Shown one piece after another: positions 19,768-30,792 of a DNA stretch of 64,000 nt. Under the pieces are notes generated by a model that was given only the letters and a program-made list of their open reading frames with translations, was not told where the DNA came from and made no database searches. This DNA is from Didymella arachidicola (lineage: Eukaryota; Ascomycota; Dothideomycetes; Pleosporales; Didymellaceae). The DNA lies in assembly GCA_016630955.3 (NCBI GenBank), contig CM049999.1:806001-870000 (forward strand), given 5' to 3'. How positions within the stretch are numbered: the stretch's first letter is position 1; each line of letters opens with the position of its first letter. Made by a program: the position numbers and the translations under genes.

Positions 19768-21916
19768 ATGTCGACTTTCAATCCCTCCGTCGAGGACGTC
19801 GAGAAGGGTGCTATGGACTATGCGCACCTGTTGAATACCACGGTGCATAGCTTCAGCTGGGAGAATGTCACCGTCAGTGTCAAAGACCGGAGGACGAAGC
19901 AGCCACTTGATATTCTTTCGGACGTGGATGGCGTTGTTGAAGCTGGTATGTATCCGCAGGCACTGTTCATGGCATCACTAACGCGGTCCAGGTGAGATGC
20001 TGGCGTTGATGGGACCAAGGTACGTAGTAAACTGTGCCGTAACCATGTTGTGGCATGACTGACTCGGCTAGTGGGTCTGGAAAGACGACTCTGCTCAATG
20101 TCCTCGCACACCGAGCTGCGACTGCAAACGCTACTATCCAGCAGACGTTGGCTATCAACGGTGCACCGACGACTCTTGCTTCGTTCCGCAAGCTGAGTTC
20201 CTATGTCGAGCAGGAGGATGCGCTTGTCGGATCACTCACTGTTCGCGAGACGTTGCATTTCGCGGCACAACTTGCGCTTCCGAGGTATGCCCTGGCTCTC
20301 TTTGTGATGCGCTATGGTTATTGACTGTATATAGCTCGGTCAGTAAGGCGGAACGCAAAGCCCGCATTGAAGGCCTCCTTTTGTCATTTGGTCTCCATGA
20401 CCAAGCTGACACCATCATCGGCACACCGATCCGCAAAGGTGTCTCGGGCGGTCAGAAGAGGAGAGTGAGTGTTGCTGCCCAGCTTATGACGAGCCCGAGG
20501 ATCCTCTTCTTGGATGAACCGACGAGCGGTCTTGACTCGGCGGCCAGCTGGGAAGTGATGAGCTTTGTCAAGGAGCTTGCCAAGAAGTACAGAGTACGTG
20601 ATCAGTGGACGGCTTGTAAGGTTTAGGGCTGACAGAGTACAGTTTCTTGTTGTCGCTTCGATTCATCAGCCTTCAACCACTACATTTGAGCTTTTTGACA
20701 AGCTCCTCCTTCTATCGAAGGGTAAGGTAGCATATAATGGCCCGGTACCAGGCATCAAAGACTACTTTGCCGGTCTCGGATTCGATGTAAGTCACACGCT
20801 GTTACTAACATACTCAGACAGACCTCACACTGATCTTGGCAGATGCCTCTCTACACCAACCCCGCCGAATACGTAATCCAGCTCGTCAACACCGACTTCA
20901 CACACTCCGGAACCAAGTCATCAGACCAGCTCTCTTACCTCCACACCTCCTGGACACGTTCCTCCCACTCCGCACTCATCAAGCACCAAATCCAATCCAA
21001 ATCCATCTCTCCCGAATCCGCCCCGGGCCTCCCCACCACCCACTCCTCCGCGCCCCCCCTCCTCATCCCCCTAACCCTCATCCACCGCTCCTTCATCAAA
21101 TCCTACCGCGACATCGTCGCCTACGGCATCCGCATCGCAATGTACCTCGGTCTCGCGCTCATGATGGGCACCGTGTGGCTGCGCCTCGCCCCGACACAAG
21201 CCAACATCCAATCATTCACCAACGCCATCTTCTTCGGCGGCGCATTCATGAGCTTCATGGCCGTCGCGTACATACCGTCGTTTCTGGAGGACTTGGCGCT
21301 GTTCCGCAAGGAAAGGGCGAATGGGCTGTACGGCGCGACGAGCTTCATGGTTGCGAATTTCGTTATTGGGGTGCCGTATCTTTTTCTCATAGCGGTGCTG
21401 TTTAGCGTCGTCGCTTACTGGCTTGGTAATTTTGCGCCCGGGGCAAGGCGGTTTTGGATGTGGGTTATGTGGTTGTTTCTCGATTTGCTGGCTGCGGAGT
21501 CGTTGGTTGTGTTGCTGAGTAGTCTGATTCCGGTGTTTGTTGTTGCGCTTGCGGCGACGGCGTTTGCGAATGGGCTGTGGATGTGTGTGGGTGGGTTTAT
21601 GGTGCAGCCCGAGGCGCTCAATGTGTTTTGGAGATACGTTTTCCACTATATTGACTACCAGGCGTATGTCTTCCGGGGCATGATGGTTAACGAGTTTGGG
21701 GATAGGGACTATCGATGCGCCCAGCTGGACGATGGGAGCTGCTTCTGCTCGTATCCTAGTGCGAAGTCGGATCAGTGTCTGGTGGATGGGAAGGCGGTGT
21801 TGGAAAGCTATGGGTATGGGACGGGTAATGTGGGAAAGTATGTTGGGTATATGGTTGTCATTATCTTTGTGTACAGGCTCTTTGGCTGGGCGGCACTGTG
21901 GGTGAGGAAGCATTAG
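19768..21916 (+). CDS. ABCG (White/WBC-type) half-size ABC transporter
   Basis: Six exons (19768..19945, 19992..20019, 20072..20284, 20335..20593, 20643..20786, 20843..21916) give 631 residues. The nucleotide-binding domain comes first: Walker A GPSGSGKTT at 67-75, signature VSGGQKRR at 176-183 and Walker B ILFLDEPTSGLDS with D200-E201, then the H-loop (SIHQPS). The C-terminal half is a six-helix ABC2 membrane domain ending FGWAALWVRKH, with a Cys-rich extracellular loop (CAQLDDGSCFCSYPSAKSDQC) before the last helix. The single NBD-TMD layout means it must dimerise. Substrate is unknown; fungal members export lipids, sterols or metabolites. The ATG has a strong GCCGCC context. The 28-nt second exon splits the Walker A loop. 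Confidence 0.92.
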
Positions 21917-23240
21917 CTTAGTCAGATGTAGGATGATACGCACTGCTGCTCTCTGTTCATTTCAACAATTATACACTCTATCATGTCTAGCATACTCTGG
22001 AACTGAGCCCGGTCTGAGACACACAGTCAACCCGATAATGACTTCATCTAACTTAACACCCCAAAGACTTGTTGAGGTACGCGAGAAAGAATCTGCGTTG
22101 TCGAATCGCCACGTCCTTGCCCACGTTATCCCTCGACTCAATGTTTACGTGATCAAGACTACTTTCCTCCTAATCCCCTTCACTACAGTTCCAGATGCTC
22201 CGAGAACAACGGCACAGATTTTCCATCACTAGCCATTCAAATCGGCAAAAAGCAATAAACTCAGCAATGTATCCAAATGTACCCGGCGGCGGCGGCTGCT
22301 GCTAGTCACGACCAAGAAGGGCCCTAAGAGCAAGAACTGCTGGAAGACCAAGTTTAACAAAGGCAACACCTGGATTAGAATAAACAACGTATCATTCTAA
22401 TCGAAGACGAACCAAGTCCTGTGCTAGCTCGCACATGCATTCGTAGAGAAGACGGGACTGACTCTGCAGCACCTGCTGGAGGGTTATCAGGGGGAGCGAC
22501 AGGGAGATCCACTGTGGCATCGGTGCGTGTAGTATTGCCATCTTGTTGTGCGAGCTGATTCCTCACGCTGTGAATCTTTTGCGGGACACCGCACTGCTTC
22601 TTGATAAACAGATTCGTGAGTGCGGCGTATCGTGGCAGCCTCGTTCTTGTTTGCGGGAGTCCTTGTTCCGTGGTGAATCGACTGAACAGTGAGCTGATCG
22701 ATGTTGTGAGCGTCTGTTTATCCTGAGGACATGGAGTGATACTTGTGGACAGTCGCCAGGAGTAGTGGTAAGTACACAACGGGTTTGAGTAGGATAAGAC
22801 TCTCGCTGAAAATTCATAGAAGATACAAATGTCAACAGTGATTTATGACAGGACAAACAAAAGTAGTAACGAGTGATAGGATGGTAGATGCTCGCAGAGT
22901 ATGGGACATGCATGTGATACGACGTAACTACACCCTGCGCAGACGAACAAGGATATGCCTGAGAGAAGACCAGCAGAGTAGGAACAGCTAAGTGCAAAGA
23001 GCAGACATTTCAGCAATAACACAGAGAGTTTGATGAGGAGACAGAAGAAAAGAAGGCGTGATAGTGCGCCTGGAACAGATGTTGGTGCGTCCCAACATAG
23101 TCAAAGCACATGACGCGACACAGAGCCCGCGAGGAACGACACAGGAAGGATGACTGACCGTAACATAGACACGATAGCATGACAGATCGCTTCATAGTAG
23201 ATTTTGGTATCCAACAGCTACATAAACAAACACAAAGCGC
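21917..23240. other. Convergent intergenic region
   Basis: About 1.3 kb between the 3' ends of the ABCG transporter and the acyl-CoA dehydrogenase. Short open frames occur on both strands but have no domain; the one at 22563-22997 minus looks secretory at its start but begins with TTG. Confidence 0.55.
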
Positions 23241-24812
23241 TTACAACTTGCTCGCCTCGGCACTCGTCCTGTTGAGATACAACGGATCCCTAGGCTCGAT
23301 GCCATACTTCCTACACAGCTCCTCGCCCTTCTTTTGCTGTGCCTCAATCCTCTGCTTATGCGCAACACCCCTCTTGTTCTCATTCCTGCCAAGCTGCAGT
23401 AGATGGACCTCGTCGGGCCCATCAACGATCCTCATCGTCCTGCCACTCGCGTACATGTTGGCAAGCGGCGTATCCTGGCACACACCAGCACCGCCGTAGG
23501 CCTGGATAGCCCAGTCGATGACCTTGAGATTGACCTCGGGGACAAGAACCTTGACCTCGGCGATTTCCTTCAGCGCGCCCTTGGCGTTGGACTCGTCGAT
23601 CTTGATTGCTGCGTTGAGGACGGCGAGACGTGCGGCGTCGATCTCGATACGCGAGCGCGCGACGCGCTCAAGCATGATGCCGTGCTCGTGCAGCAATTTG
23701 CCAAAGGGCTTCTTGCGCTCGTCATTGAGGCGGGCGAGCATCCACTCGAGCGCCTTTTCGGCAGAACCAATGCTGCGCATGGCGTGGTGGATGCGGCCAG
23801 GTCCGAGACGGCCCTGGATAATCTCAAAACCCCTGCCCTCGCCGAGAACCATGTTGGAGGCGGGAACGCGGACATTCTGAAATGTGACGTGGCCGTGGCC
23901 GTGGGGTGCGTCGTCGAAACCCATGACTGATAGCATGCGGTGAATGGTAACGCCGGGTGTTTCAGCGGAGACGAGGATGACGGACTGTTGCTTGTATTTG
24001 TCGGCGTTGTTGGGGTCGGTCTTACCAAGGACGATGAAGACCTTGCAGCGAGGGTCACCAATTCCTGAAGACCACCATTTCTGATTTGACGGTTAGCGAA
24101 CTCGCGGATGCTGATAGCTGATATGACAAACCTGGCCGTTCAGAACGTAGTGGTCACCATCACGCTTGATGGTCATCTCGATGTTTGTAGCATCACTCGA
24201 GGCGACTTGGGGCTCTGTCATCAAGAAGGCAGAACGAATCTTGCCCTCGAGCAGAGGGTCGAGCCACTGCCTCTTCTGTGCCTCAGTGCCATACTTCGCA
24301 ATGACCTCCATGTTGCCTGTGTCGGGCGCAGCGCAGTTGGTAGCCTATGAGTCGTCAGCGCAAACTCCGGTACCTCGAGAGACAACGACTTACCTCAGAT
24401 GCTATCCTGCTCTTGCCCAAGTATTCAGCCATGAGACCATACTCCAGGTTGCTAAACCCAGCACCCTCCTTGAAATGTGCCTTGGGCAGGAACATATTCC
24501 ACAGCCCGAGTTCCCTTCCCCTCTTCTTCATGTCCTCAATGATCTGGGGATGCGCTGAGAAGCGCTCTTTGGTGGTCTCGCCGAGCTGGCGAAGGTATAC
24601 TTGATCGGCGGGAATGCATTCCTCTTCGACGAACTTCTCGACCTAGTCGCTGTGTAAGTAGCTGTGCATCATCGAATCAATGGCTTCAAACATACAATGT
24701 CGAGTGTCTTCGCAGCCCTCTCGCTGACAAAGGGTCGTGCAATGGCAGGAATGCGCTGGGAGGCCGAGACATGGCCCTTGGCGTCATTTTGGAGGAGATA
24801 TGGGACAGACAT
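23241..24812 (-). CDS. Acyl-CoA dehydrogenase, ACAD10/11-like
   Basis: Four exons (24812..24696, 24642..24394, 24344..24132, 24080..23241) give 472 residues; the introns of 49-53 nt are all phase 0. The order is the alpha-helical N-domain ([20 protein letters not shown]), the FAD/substrate beta-domain ([20 protein letters not shown], then [20 protein letters not shown]) and the C-terminal helical domain ([38 protein letters not shown]). The WWSSG and IHHAMR motifs are those of the ACAD10/ACAD11 group rather than classical short- or medium-chain enzymes. It is an FAD enzyme that introduces the 2,3 double bond into an acyl-CoA. The C-terminus ends S-K-L, a canonical PTS1, so peroxisomal beta-oxidation is the likely site. 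Starts at [18 protein letters not shown]. Confidence 0.92.
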
Positions 24813-25309
24813 CTTGGCCTAAACTCTTGAAAGGCAGTGAGTGTAGTGGGAAGATCTGAAAGCCAAATGGCCGAGGAGTCTGGGGTAATTGAAGGGATGG
24901 GGCAACGCGACCGTGCGGGGATCCCAACCTCGGCACTCCGAGGTATAGGCCCCACAATAAATGTCGTACGTTCGTAACGATATCCATAGACGCTACCCAG
25001 GAATCCGACACAAATAGGCCGAGGCAAAATGCTGGATCTCATAGCTTTTGAGAGTATTGAGGGGTTTTCGACGTCGCAGGCTACAGGTCATTACGGTTCA
25101 CGGTGCGGCCATCGTGCAAACTTCAGGACAAGATTGGAAAGGTGCATCAATCCAGTATCAACATAATGTCAACCAGAACAAACAATGAATGGGTATGTGA
25201 ATATCAGCGTAGCAACAAATCGCCCCAAAACGCCTTACTCATCAATGCATCATAGACCTGCTCAAACGCCACAACGCGCTCCTGTGCAGAGCCGCAAACC
25301 CAATGCTGA
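24813..25309. other. Intergenic region between acyl-CoA dehydrogenase and SLP1
   Basis: About 500 bp; both flanking genes are on the minus strand. It should hold the dehydrogenase promoter and the SLP1 3' UTR. Nothing else is recognised. Confidence 0.5.
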
Positions 25310-28300
25310 TCAGTTGCTCATAAATAATTCGCCCCCACTGTCAATGGGCGAATTCTCGTTTGCACCGCCGTCATAACTGCTCTGCGCTCTTCTTAGAGGC
25401 GACCTTGCCTTGCCCTTGACCCGGGTTTCTTTGTGCGACACGGGTTGATCTTGCTCCTCAGCCTTGAGCTGGTCTATGGCACGGTCGACCTCCTCCCATG
25501 ATGGCCTACTGTCTCGTGTACCATTGGGAGTTGCAGGGCCAGACTGCGTGGCCAAGACTTGCACGCGCTTGGCTTGTTCTTCGGGCGTCATGCCCTGTAC
25601 CTTTCTAGGCGTTGCAGGACTGGCGTCTGATTCGACGTCTCCAACACCATTGACGTATGGTGGCGACGATTCTGACTGAGAGTCTATCATGGACTGCTCG
25701 CCTTGATGGCCGTCAGGCGTATTCGGGGTCGGGGGACTGTACTTGATCTGTACAGGACTCCTTGCGTCGTCGCTGTCAATGTCCGAGATGGCGCTGCGTC
25801 CTTGACCGCTCCTGTCACTCAGTCCAGCTGAGGTGTCGCTACGCCACATACTTCTGAAAGTTCGCCTGCGTCTGTCCGCGCCATTTTGCGTTTGCCGTTG
25901 TGGTGGAGAGTCGAAGTAGCTAGAGTACTTAGTTCCCAGTTGCTGTACGATAGGCATGTCGGTGGCAGTTCCCATGGTCCCTGATCTGGCGAACAGGACT
26001 AGACCCAAGCAAAGGAGCAATAGCGTTGACTGGACAACAGCCATCCTCTTCTGCCACACAAGCTCATCGGCCATCATGCTAAGTCTGGCGCCAATCTCCC
26101 CAATATCCTTGTTTTGCTTCTCCTTAATCCCCTCGATCTCAATGACGGTGCTTTGCCAAAGCTGTTCATACAGGTTCCGGTAATGCTTGAGCTCTGTTAT
26201 GACTGTGGAGTTCATGAACTCGAGGAACTTCTCCGTCTTTGCCAGCTGCTTTTTCTCGACCTTGATGAAAGCATCTCTCAAGATGCGCGACTGTTCCTCG
26301 ATATACTGCAGTGAGAGTGTGCTGTTAGCTTCCAGATATTGCAGGCGTTTGTGAATCGACTTGAAGAAAGATTCCTGAGTTGAGGGAGCAGCGGCGTTCG
26401 GTTGTGTATGGGAGGATCGGGATTGGGAAGCGCCAGAAGGGGGCGCTGCGGTGTTGTTGTTGGAAGGTTTCGCAGGTGGATGGTTGGCAGACGATGGTGC
26501 AGCATCGGATCCGGACGATCGAACAACTGCTTCTTTGCGTATCGAGGCTCCTCCACCAGAAGCAACATGCGGAGCGATTGGCGCGGGGCTTGGGTCTGAT
26601 CCACTCATTTGTATGTGCTGAGACGCAGCAGCAGTCATATTGGCGCTTGCTTCTTGCGCTCTCAACTCGTCATCTTCACTCCTACTCAAATGGGACGGCG
26701 TGGACGTGGAGTTGTCCACTGACTTGGCCGTGGGAACGCTGACCTGGGTGACAACCGGATCGCTGTCGGATTCTGATATTGATGCCTGACCAGATTCTGA
26801 TGATCCGTCCTTTGTTGTGGAATGTGGGATCGCCTGGCTAGAAATGGCTTGACTGTCAGAGAAAATGACCGAATGTGTGATGCCCTCAGCAGAAACTACC
26901 GCTGAGGACGCCCTAGTCTCTTCCTTAGCGGGCATGATAGGAACTTGATCCGCAGGGATTGGACCACTGCCATCTGCAGGCTTGACCACGTCCTCTTCCT
27001 CTTCGATCGACTCAGCATCATCATCTCCACCGCGAGCTTCCTCCTCTTCGCGCCTGAACTGCTCCATCATGGTTGTACCATGCACTCGCAGCACGCTCAA
27101 AGGACAGTAGAACTCATTGCCGTATTGAGTAAGAAACTCGATGCGCAGATAGCGAGCCCAAATCTGCGGCTCAGTGATGAGGAAGGGCTGAATTTCGCGC
27201 GAGTTGCGAGCCTCAAAGGTAGCCAGCGTGCGCCATCTCTCCATCTTAACTGGGTAGCGGTCCGATACGCTGACGCGGAAATGGCGGAACATGGACGAGA
27301 AGAATTCGTAGTTTGCGAGGACAATCGTGTCGACCAGAATGTCGTCGCAAAGCTCTACAATGAGGAACTTGTTGTCGACGGAGCATTCGTTCAGCATGTA
27401 GCTATCCTTGTGCTCTGACAACACGGATGATGAGCCCTTAGCCTTCTTATTGGTCTTGAGAACGGTTGCTGCGCAATCGAAGGAAGCGTAATTGAAGCGC
27501 TCCTTGCATGTCTTTCCGGCATCCTTGCTAAGCGCCCACGAGCCTGAGCCTGGCTTGTCGGCTTCTTCGGTTGGCCGTGCGGCTACACCAACCGAGGCCC
27601 TTGAAGCAACCTCGCTGCCAATGGAGCTTCCCTCTGATGGATCGCCAAATCCACTGAAATCGATGTCAATCTCTGCTTCTTCACCCAAGGAGTCCAGGGC
27701 GTTGACATTGACCGGGCGCCGTCTAGGCCCTTGTTCAGCCGACGCAGCCCGACCTTGCCCAACGCTATCAGGCGACTGACCAGCTTGCGCCAGGTTTCTT
27801 TTCTTCCATTCGTCAAAAGAGAGGAAGTTGGCGTTATCAAACGGCGAGTCTGTCTCCAGCTCGGCGTCTGGTTCTGTGCTTGCAGCACCACTACCAACAG
27901 CACCTTCACCTGAGTTCAAGCCCTCCACATAAGAGGCAGCTGTGGACTGAGGAATCAGCGTGCTGTCATCTGGTCCACCTCCAGCTGCTTCGTTCGCGAT
28001 TGCCGATGGCGTTTGTGGGGCAGAGGTCGAATCAGCTGCCGTCGCTGTGGCATTCGTAGAGATCGTAGCGATCCGGTCTGCCCAACCTGTCTTGAGACAT
28101 TGCTGCGGTAGTGTGTGTGTGATGTAGTTTATTGTGCGGTACGAGCATATGGTGTCGGTGTCGGCGTAAGAGCGAGTGAAGGGCGTTGGCCGTGAAGGAG
28201 TGGCAGAAGCGTCATGTTGTGTAACGCTGGGTGTTGTCACGCTACCATTCGTCGCCTGGGCAAGAGCAATCGATGTGCAGAGGAGCAGGAATGCCGCCCA

Positions 28301-28324
28301 ATCGCGGAGTGGTGCGGTGGGCAT
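25310..28324 (-). CDS. SLP1: Slp1-type SUN-domain protein of the ER/nuclear envelope
   Basis: Single-exon gene of 1004 residues. A signal peptide lies at 1-22 (AAFLLLCTSIALAQA). A low-complexity luminal region with FLSFDEWKKRN near 170 follows. The SUN/discoidin-like domain is at about 275-415 (FNYASFDCAATVLKTNKKAK, YMLNECSVDNKFLIVELCDD, YGNEFYCPLSVLRVHGTT). A long Ser-rich linker and a coiled coil (about 650-745) precede one transmembrane helix at about 761-781 (MAVVQSTLLLLCLGLVLFAR) and a cytosolic tail. This is the Slp1/OPT/SUCO layout with the SUN domain in the middle, unlike LINC-complex SUN proteins. Yeast Slp1 acts in the ER with Emp65 in protecting or folding membrane and secretory proteins. 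Confidence 0.9.
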   Translation of the reverse strand: MPTAPLRDWAAFLLLCTSIALAQATNGSVTTPSVTQHDASATPSRPTPFTRSYADTDTICSYRTINYITHTLPQQCLKTGWADRIATISTNATATAADSTSAPQTPSAIANEAAGGGPDDSTLIPQSTAASYVEGLNSGEGAVGSGAASTEPDAELETDSPFDNANFLSFDEWKKRNLAQAGQSPDSVGQGRAASAEQGPRRRPVNVNALDSLGEEAEIDIDFSGFGDPSEGSSIGSEVASRASVGVAARPTEEADKPGSGSWALSKDAGKTCKERFNYASFDCAATVLKTNKKAKGSSSVLSEHKDSYMLNECSVDNKFLIVELCDDILVDTIVLANYEFFSSMFRHFRVSVSDRYPVKMERWRTLATFEARNSREIQPFLITEPQIWARYLRIEFLTQYGNEFYCPLSVLRVHGTTMMEQFRREEEEARGGDDDAESIEEEEDVVKPADGSGPIPADQVPIMPAKEETRASSAVVSAEGITHSVIFSDSQAISSQAIPHSTTKDGSSESGQASISESDSDPVVTQVSVPTAKSVDNSTSTPSHLSRSEDDELRAQEASANMTAAASQHIQMSGSDPSPAPIAPHVASGGGASIRKEAVVRSSGSDAAPSSANHPPAKPSNNNTAAPPSGASQSRSSHTQPNAAAPSTQESFFKSIHKRLQYLEANSTLSLQYIEEQSRILRDAFIKVEKKQLAKTEKFLEFMNSTVITELKHYRNLYEQLWQSTVIEIEGIKEKQNKDIGEIGARLSMMADELVWQKRMAVVQSTLLLLCLGLVLFARSGTMGTATDMPIVQQLGTKYSSYFDSPPQRQTQNGADRRRRTFRSMWRSDTSAGLSDRSGQGRSAISDIDSDDARSPVQIKYSPPTPNTPDGHQGEQSMIDSQSESSPPYVNGVGDVESDASPATPRKVQGMTPEEQAKRVQVLATQSGPATPNGTRDSRPSWEEVDRAIDQLKAEEQDQPVSHKETRVKGKARSPLRRAQSSYDGGANENSPIDSGGELFMSN

Positions 28325-29267
28325 TGCTTGGGTGCATAGCTTGACCAGACTCGCGAGCTGGCTGGCGGAGATTCGAGACAGGTCATGAGCACCGGTGCAT
28401 GTGTGGGGGGCTGGGAGGGCTTCAGCGCGGTGCGAACAGGTGTTCGTGCAAAGACACGTTGCGCACAGTGGTCATCAAGCCATGGGCCGCAATGCCGCAT
28501 CTTTGTTTGAGCCGTGGTGGTAGGTGCCAAGAAATCATCGTCATACCATTGGCGCGCCAGTGTCAGACAACCGTACCTGGGGAAAGTCAAGACGTGCCAT
28601 TGCACGTATTCTTTCTTTCGTAATCACTGTTGTTGAAAAGTTCTGGTTCACTTGAGTGTAAGGAAATCACATGTCGAAGGCAGCTTCGGCACACGGTCAA
28701 ATAGCGGCGGTGTACGCACGCTTCATTATGTCCATGCTACATTGAATGGGACTCGTGAGATGCTATCTGCGTATGTGCAGCCAAGAATTGCACAAGTGCG
28801 AGAGCAGAGTGCGTCCACCCCATCAGAAGGTTCTAACCACCCCCTCGCCTCCACCCTCTTCCCATCATCACCTCTATCTTGTGTCGTGCTCATTACCCAG
28901 AGCGCTATGCTCGGGACGCAAAAGGAGCGCCTTATGAGAGCGCTGAAAAGCCCAGTGCCAGAAGTTCCCGCTATGCTATCGTATGGGGTATGTCTTGCCA
29001 GGTATCGTCGAATCGCATAAAAACATATCAAGGAGGAACACAATCGTCAAATATACGTCCAAGTGGCCTCTAGATCAGGTATTGAAGCGACCCAGGATCG
29101 GCGAACGGAGGACCGAGCTCAAAAGGGGATCCTGAGCAAAGGGAGTCGCATATCGAATGATCGTCCGTTTCCAGCGCCAACAGAATCGTAGCCATCATGG
29201 CTAGCTGGAGAAAGTCGCACGCCTGCGTGGTCTAAAAGGGACTGAAACCAGCTCACGAAGCCTTGTT
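28325..29267. other. Intergenic region upstream of SLP1
   Basis: About 940 bp: the SLP1 promoter and the 3' UTR of the Sat4-like kinase gene. No convincing gene; the reading frames present are short and mutually overlapping. Confidence 0.5.
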
Positions 29268-30792
29268 CTAGAAGCCTTCGTTGCCCGCGTGGCAGACCTT
29301 GATCTCCGAGACCCACTCGGAAGCAAGGACCTGGTGCGCTGTAAGGCGGCGCGCTGGGATGGGATCGAGGATCGAGTAGATTACATTACGGCACTGGCGC
29401 TACGAAGTAGATTAGTGAATGTATCTGTTCAAAGTTTGGTCGGCTTACCCTTCGCAGGACTTCGATCGGCCGGTAGCCCTCTTCCTCTTTGCGGTCCTCG
29501 AGGTACCGGTCGAAGAACTCATCTTCGCCCTTTTGGGCAACACGCCAAAGATGCCGACCTGTCCTCATGGCCATGTAGATGATACCGCAAGCCCAAACGT
29601 CAACAGCGCGAGGATCGAACTCTTTGTCAACGTACTCCTCAGGAGCGATATAGGGTGCTGAACCGCAAAGACCAGCAGTCATGTGGGCCTCCTTCTCCCA
29701 GGCCATCCTGAAGCACTCGCCATTGCCAAAGTCGGTGATTTTGATCGCACCGTGGGTGGTCAAGAGAAGGTTCTCAGGCTTAAGATCGCGATGCGCGACT
29801 CCCATTTCGTGCATGTACTCGACACCGCGCATCAACTGCTTGAAGAAGCAGTCGGCTTCAGCAACCTCGAGCTGTCCAGCGGCAAGAACAAGCGTGTAAA
29901 GATCGCCTCCAGAGCAATATTCCATAACCTCGCAGTATACACCCTTCTCGTCCTGAAGGAGGTCGAGAGTAGTGATGACATTTGGATGCTGCATGGACGA
30001 GGATATGCAGAACTCGGATGTGAGGCGCTTTTGATACTTCTTCGCAGACTCATTGGGGCGCTGCTTGAACTCCTTGACAGCATAGAGCTGCTCGCGCCTT
30101 GCGTCCTTGGGGTCCTGTTTGTGGGCGACGCGGACGATACCGAAAGCTCCTCGCCCCACGACCTCCTGGCACTTGCCGTACTTCTGCACCAGTGTCTGCG
30201 GCAGGTTGGATGAATTTTTCGCTTCAGCGAGCTTTTCTTTCTCGTTGCGCATGACGTCAACCCAATTCGACATGAGACTGAGGGGCTGGTCGGCAGGGTT
30301 GTCCTCCTTCTTCTTGCCCAGCATCAAATTCTGGAACATGTCGGACAGCTTCTCTTGACGCTTTGCAACCTTGAGGTGGTGCTCATGGCCGCCTTCCTCG
30401 TTGACCCAGAAGCGCTTGTATGGCGCAGGCTCCTTGGGGGCCTTTGAAACCGAGCCTTGACGCACAGGTGCAGGGCGACCGTTTGCGGTGTCGACACCGT
30501 TGGGGGCTCTGGCTGCCTTGACGGACTCGCCGTTGGTCGGCTTTGACGCAGCATCCTTGCTGGAGCCAAACATGCTGCTAAGGCGCGACGACATGGTCGG
30601 TTTTTTCGGCTTCAAGAGGGCTTCGGCGGCGGCTTGCACTCCATGCGCTCCAGACTGGTGAACCACGGGTGGGGGCAGGACAGTCGTCTCTGGCATGGAG
30701 TGCAGTGACGACGCCGTAGAAGCAGTCGCAGAGGGCGACGCAGCAGGTTTTGAGGTCCCACTGGGTGGGTTACTGCTCGTAGCGGCCGCCAT
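29268..30792 (-). CDS. SAT4: Ser/Thr protein kinase of the Sat4/Hal4 (Npr/Hal5) family
   Basis: Two exons, 30792..29449 and 29399..29268, give 491 residues. The 49-nt intron is required: it replaces a spurious tail with [20 protein letters not shown], the normal helix-H/I end of a kinase domain. Residues 1 to about 205 are Ser/Ala/Pro-rich with [19 protein letters not shown], a conserved pre-kinase block of fungal Hal4 homologues. The kinase domain covers about 210-480: [15 protein letters not shown] (P-loop), YAVKEFK (VAIK Lys), [13 protein letters not shown] (catalytic loop), ITDFGNGE (DFG) and [11 protein letters not shown] (APE). In yeast, Sat4/Hal4 and Hal5 stabilise Trk potassium transporters and give salt tolerance; the same role here is inference. 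Confidence 0.88.

Noticed and set aside
22266..22304. Short frame ending PGGGGCC-stop, resembling a Rab GTPase prenylation tail
   Set aside because: Nothing upstream resembles a GTPase in any frame; the tail comes from a GGC/TGC triplet run and is most likely chance.
22563..22997. Minus-strand frame starting MHLAVPTLLVFSQAYPCSSA, like a secreted cysteine-containing protein
   Set aside because: The first codon is TTG, not ATG, the later sequence has no domain, and overlapping frames exist on the same strand.
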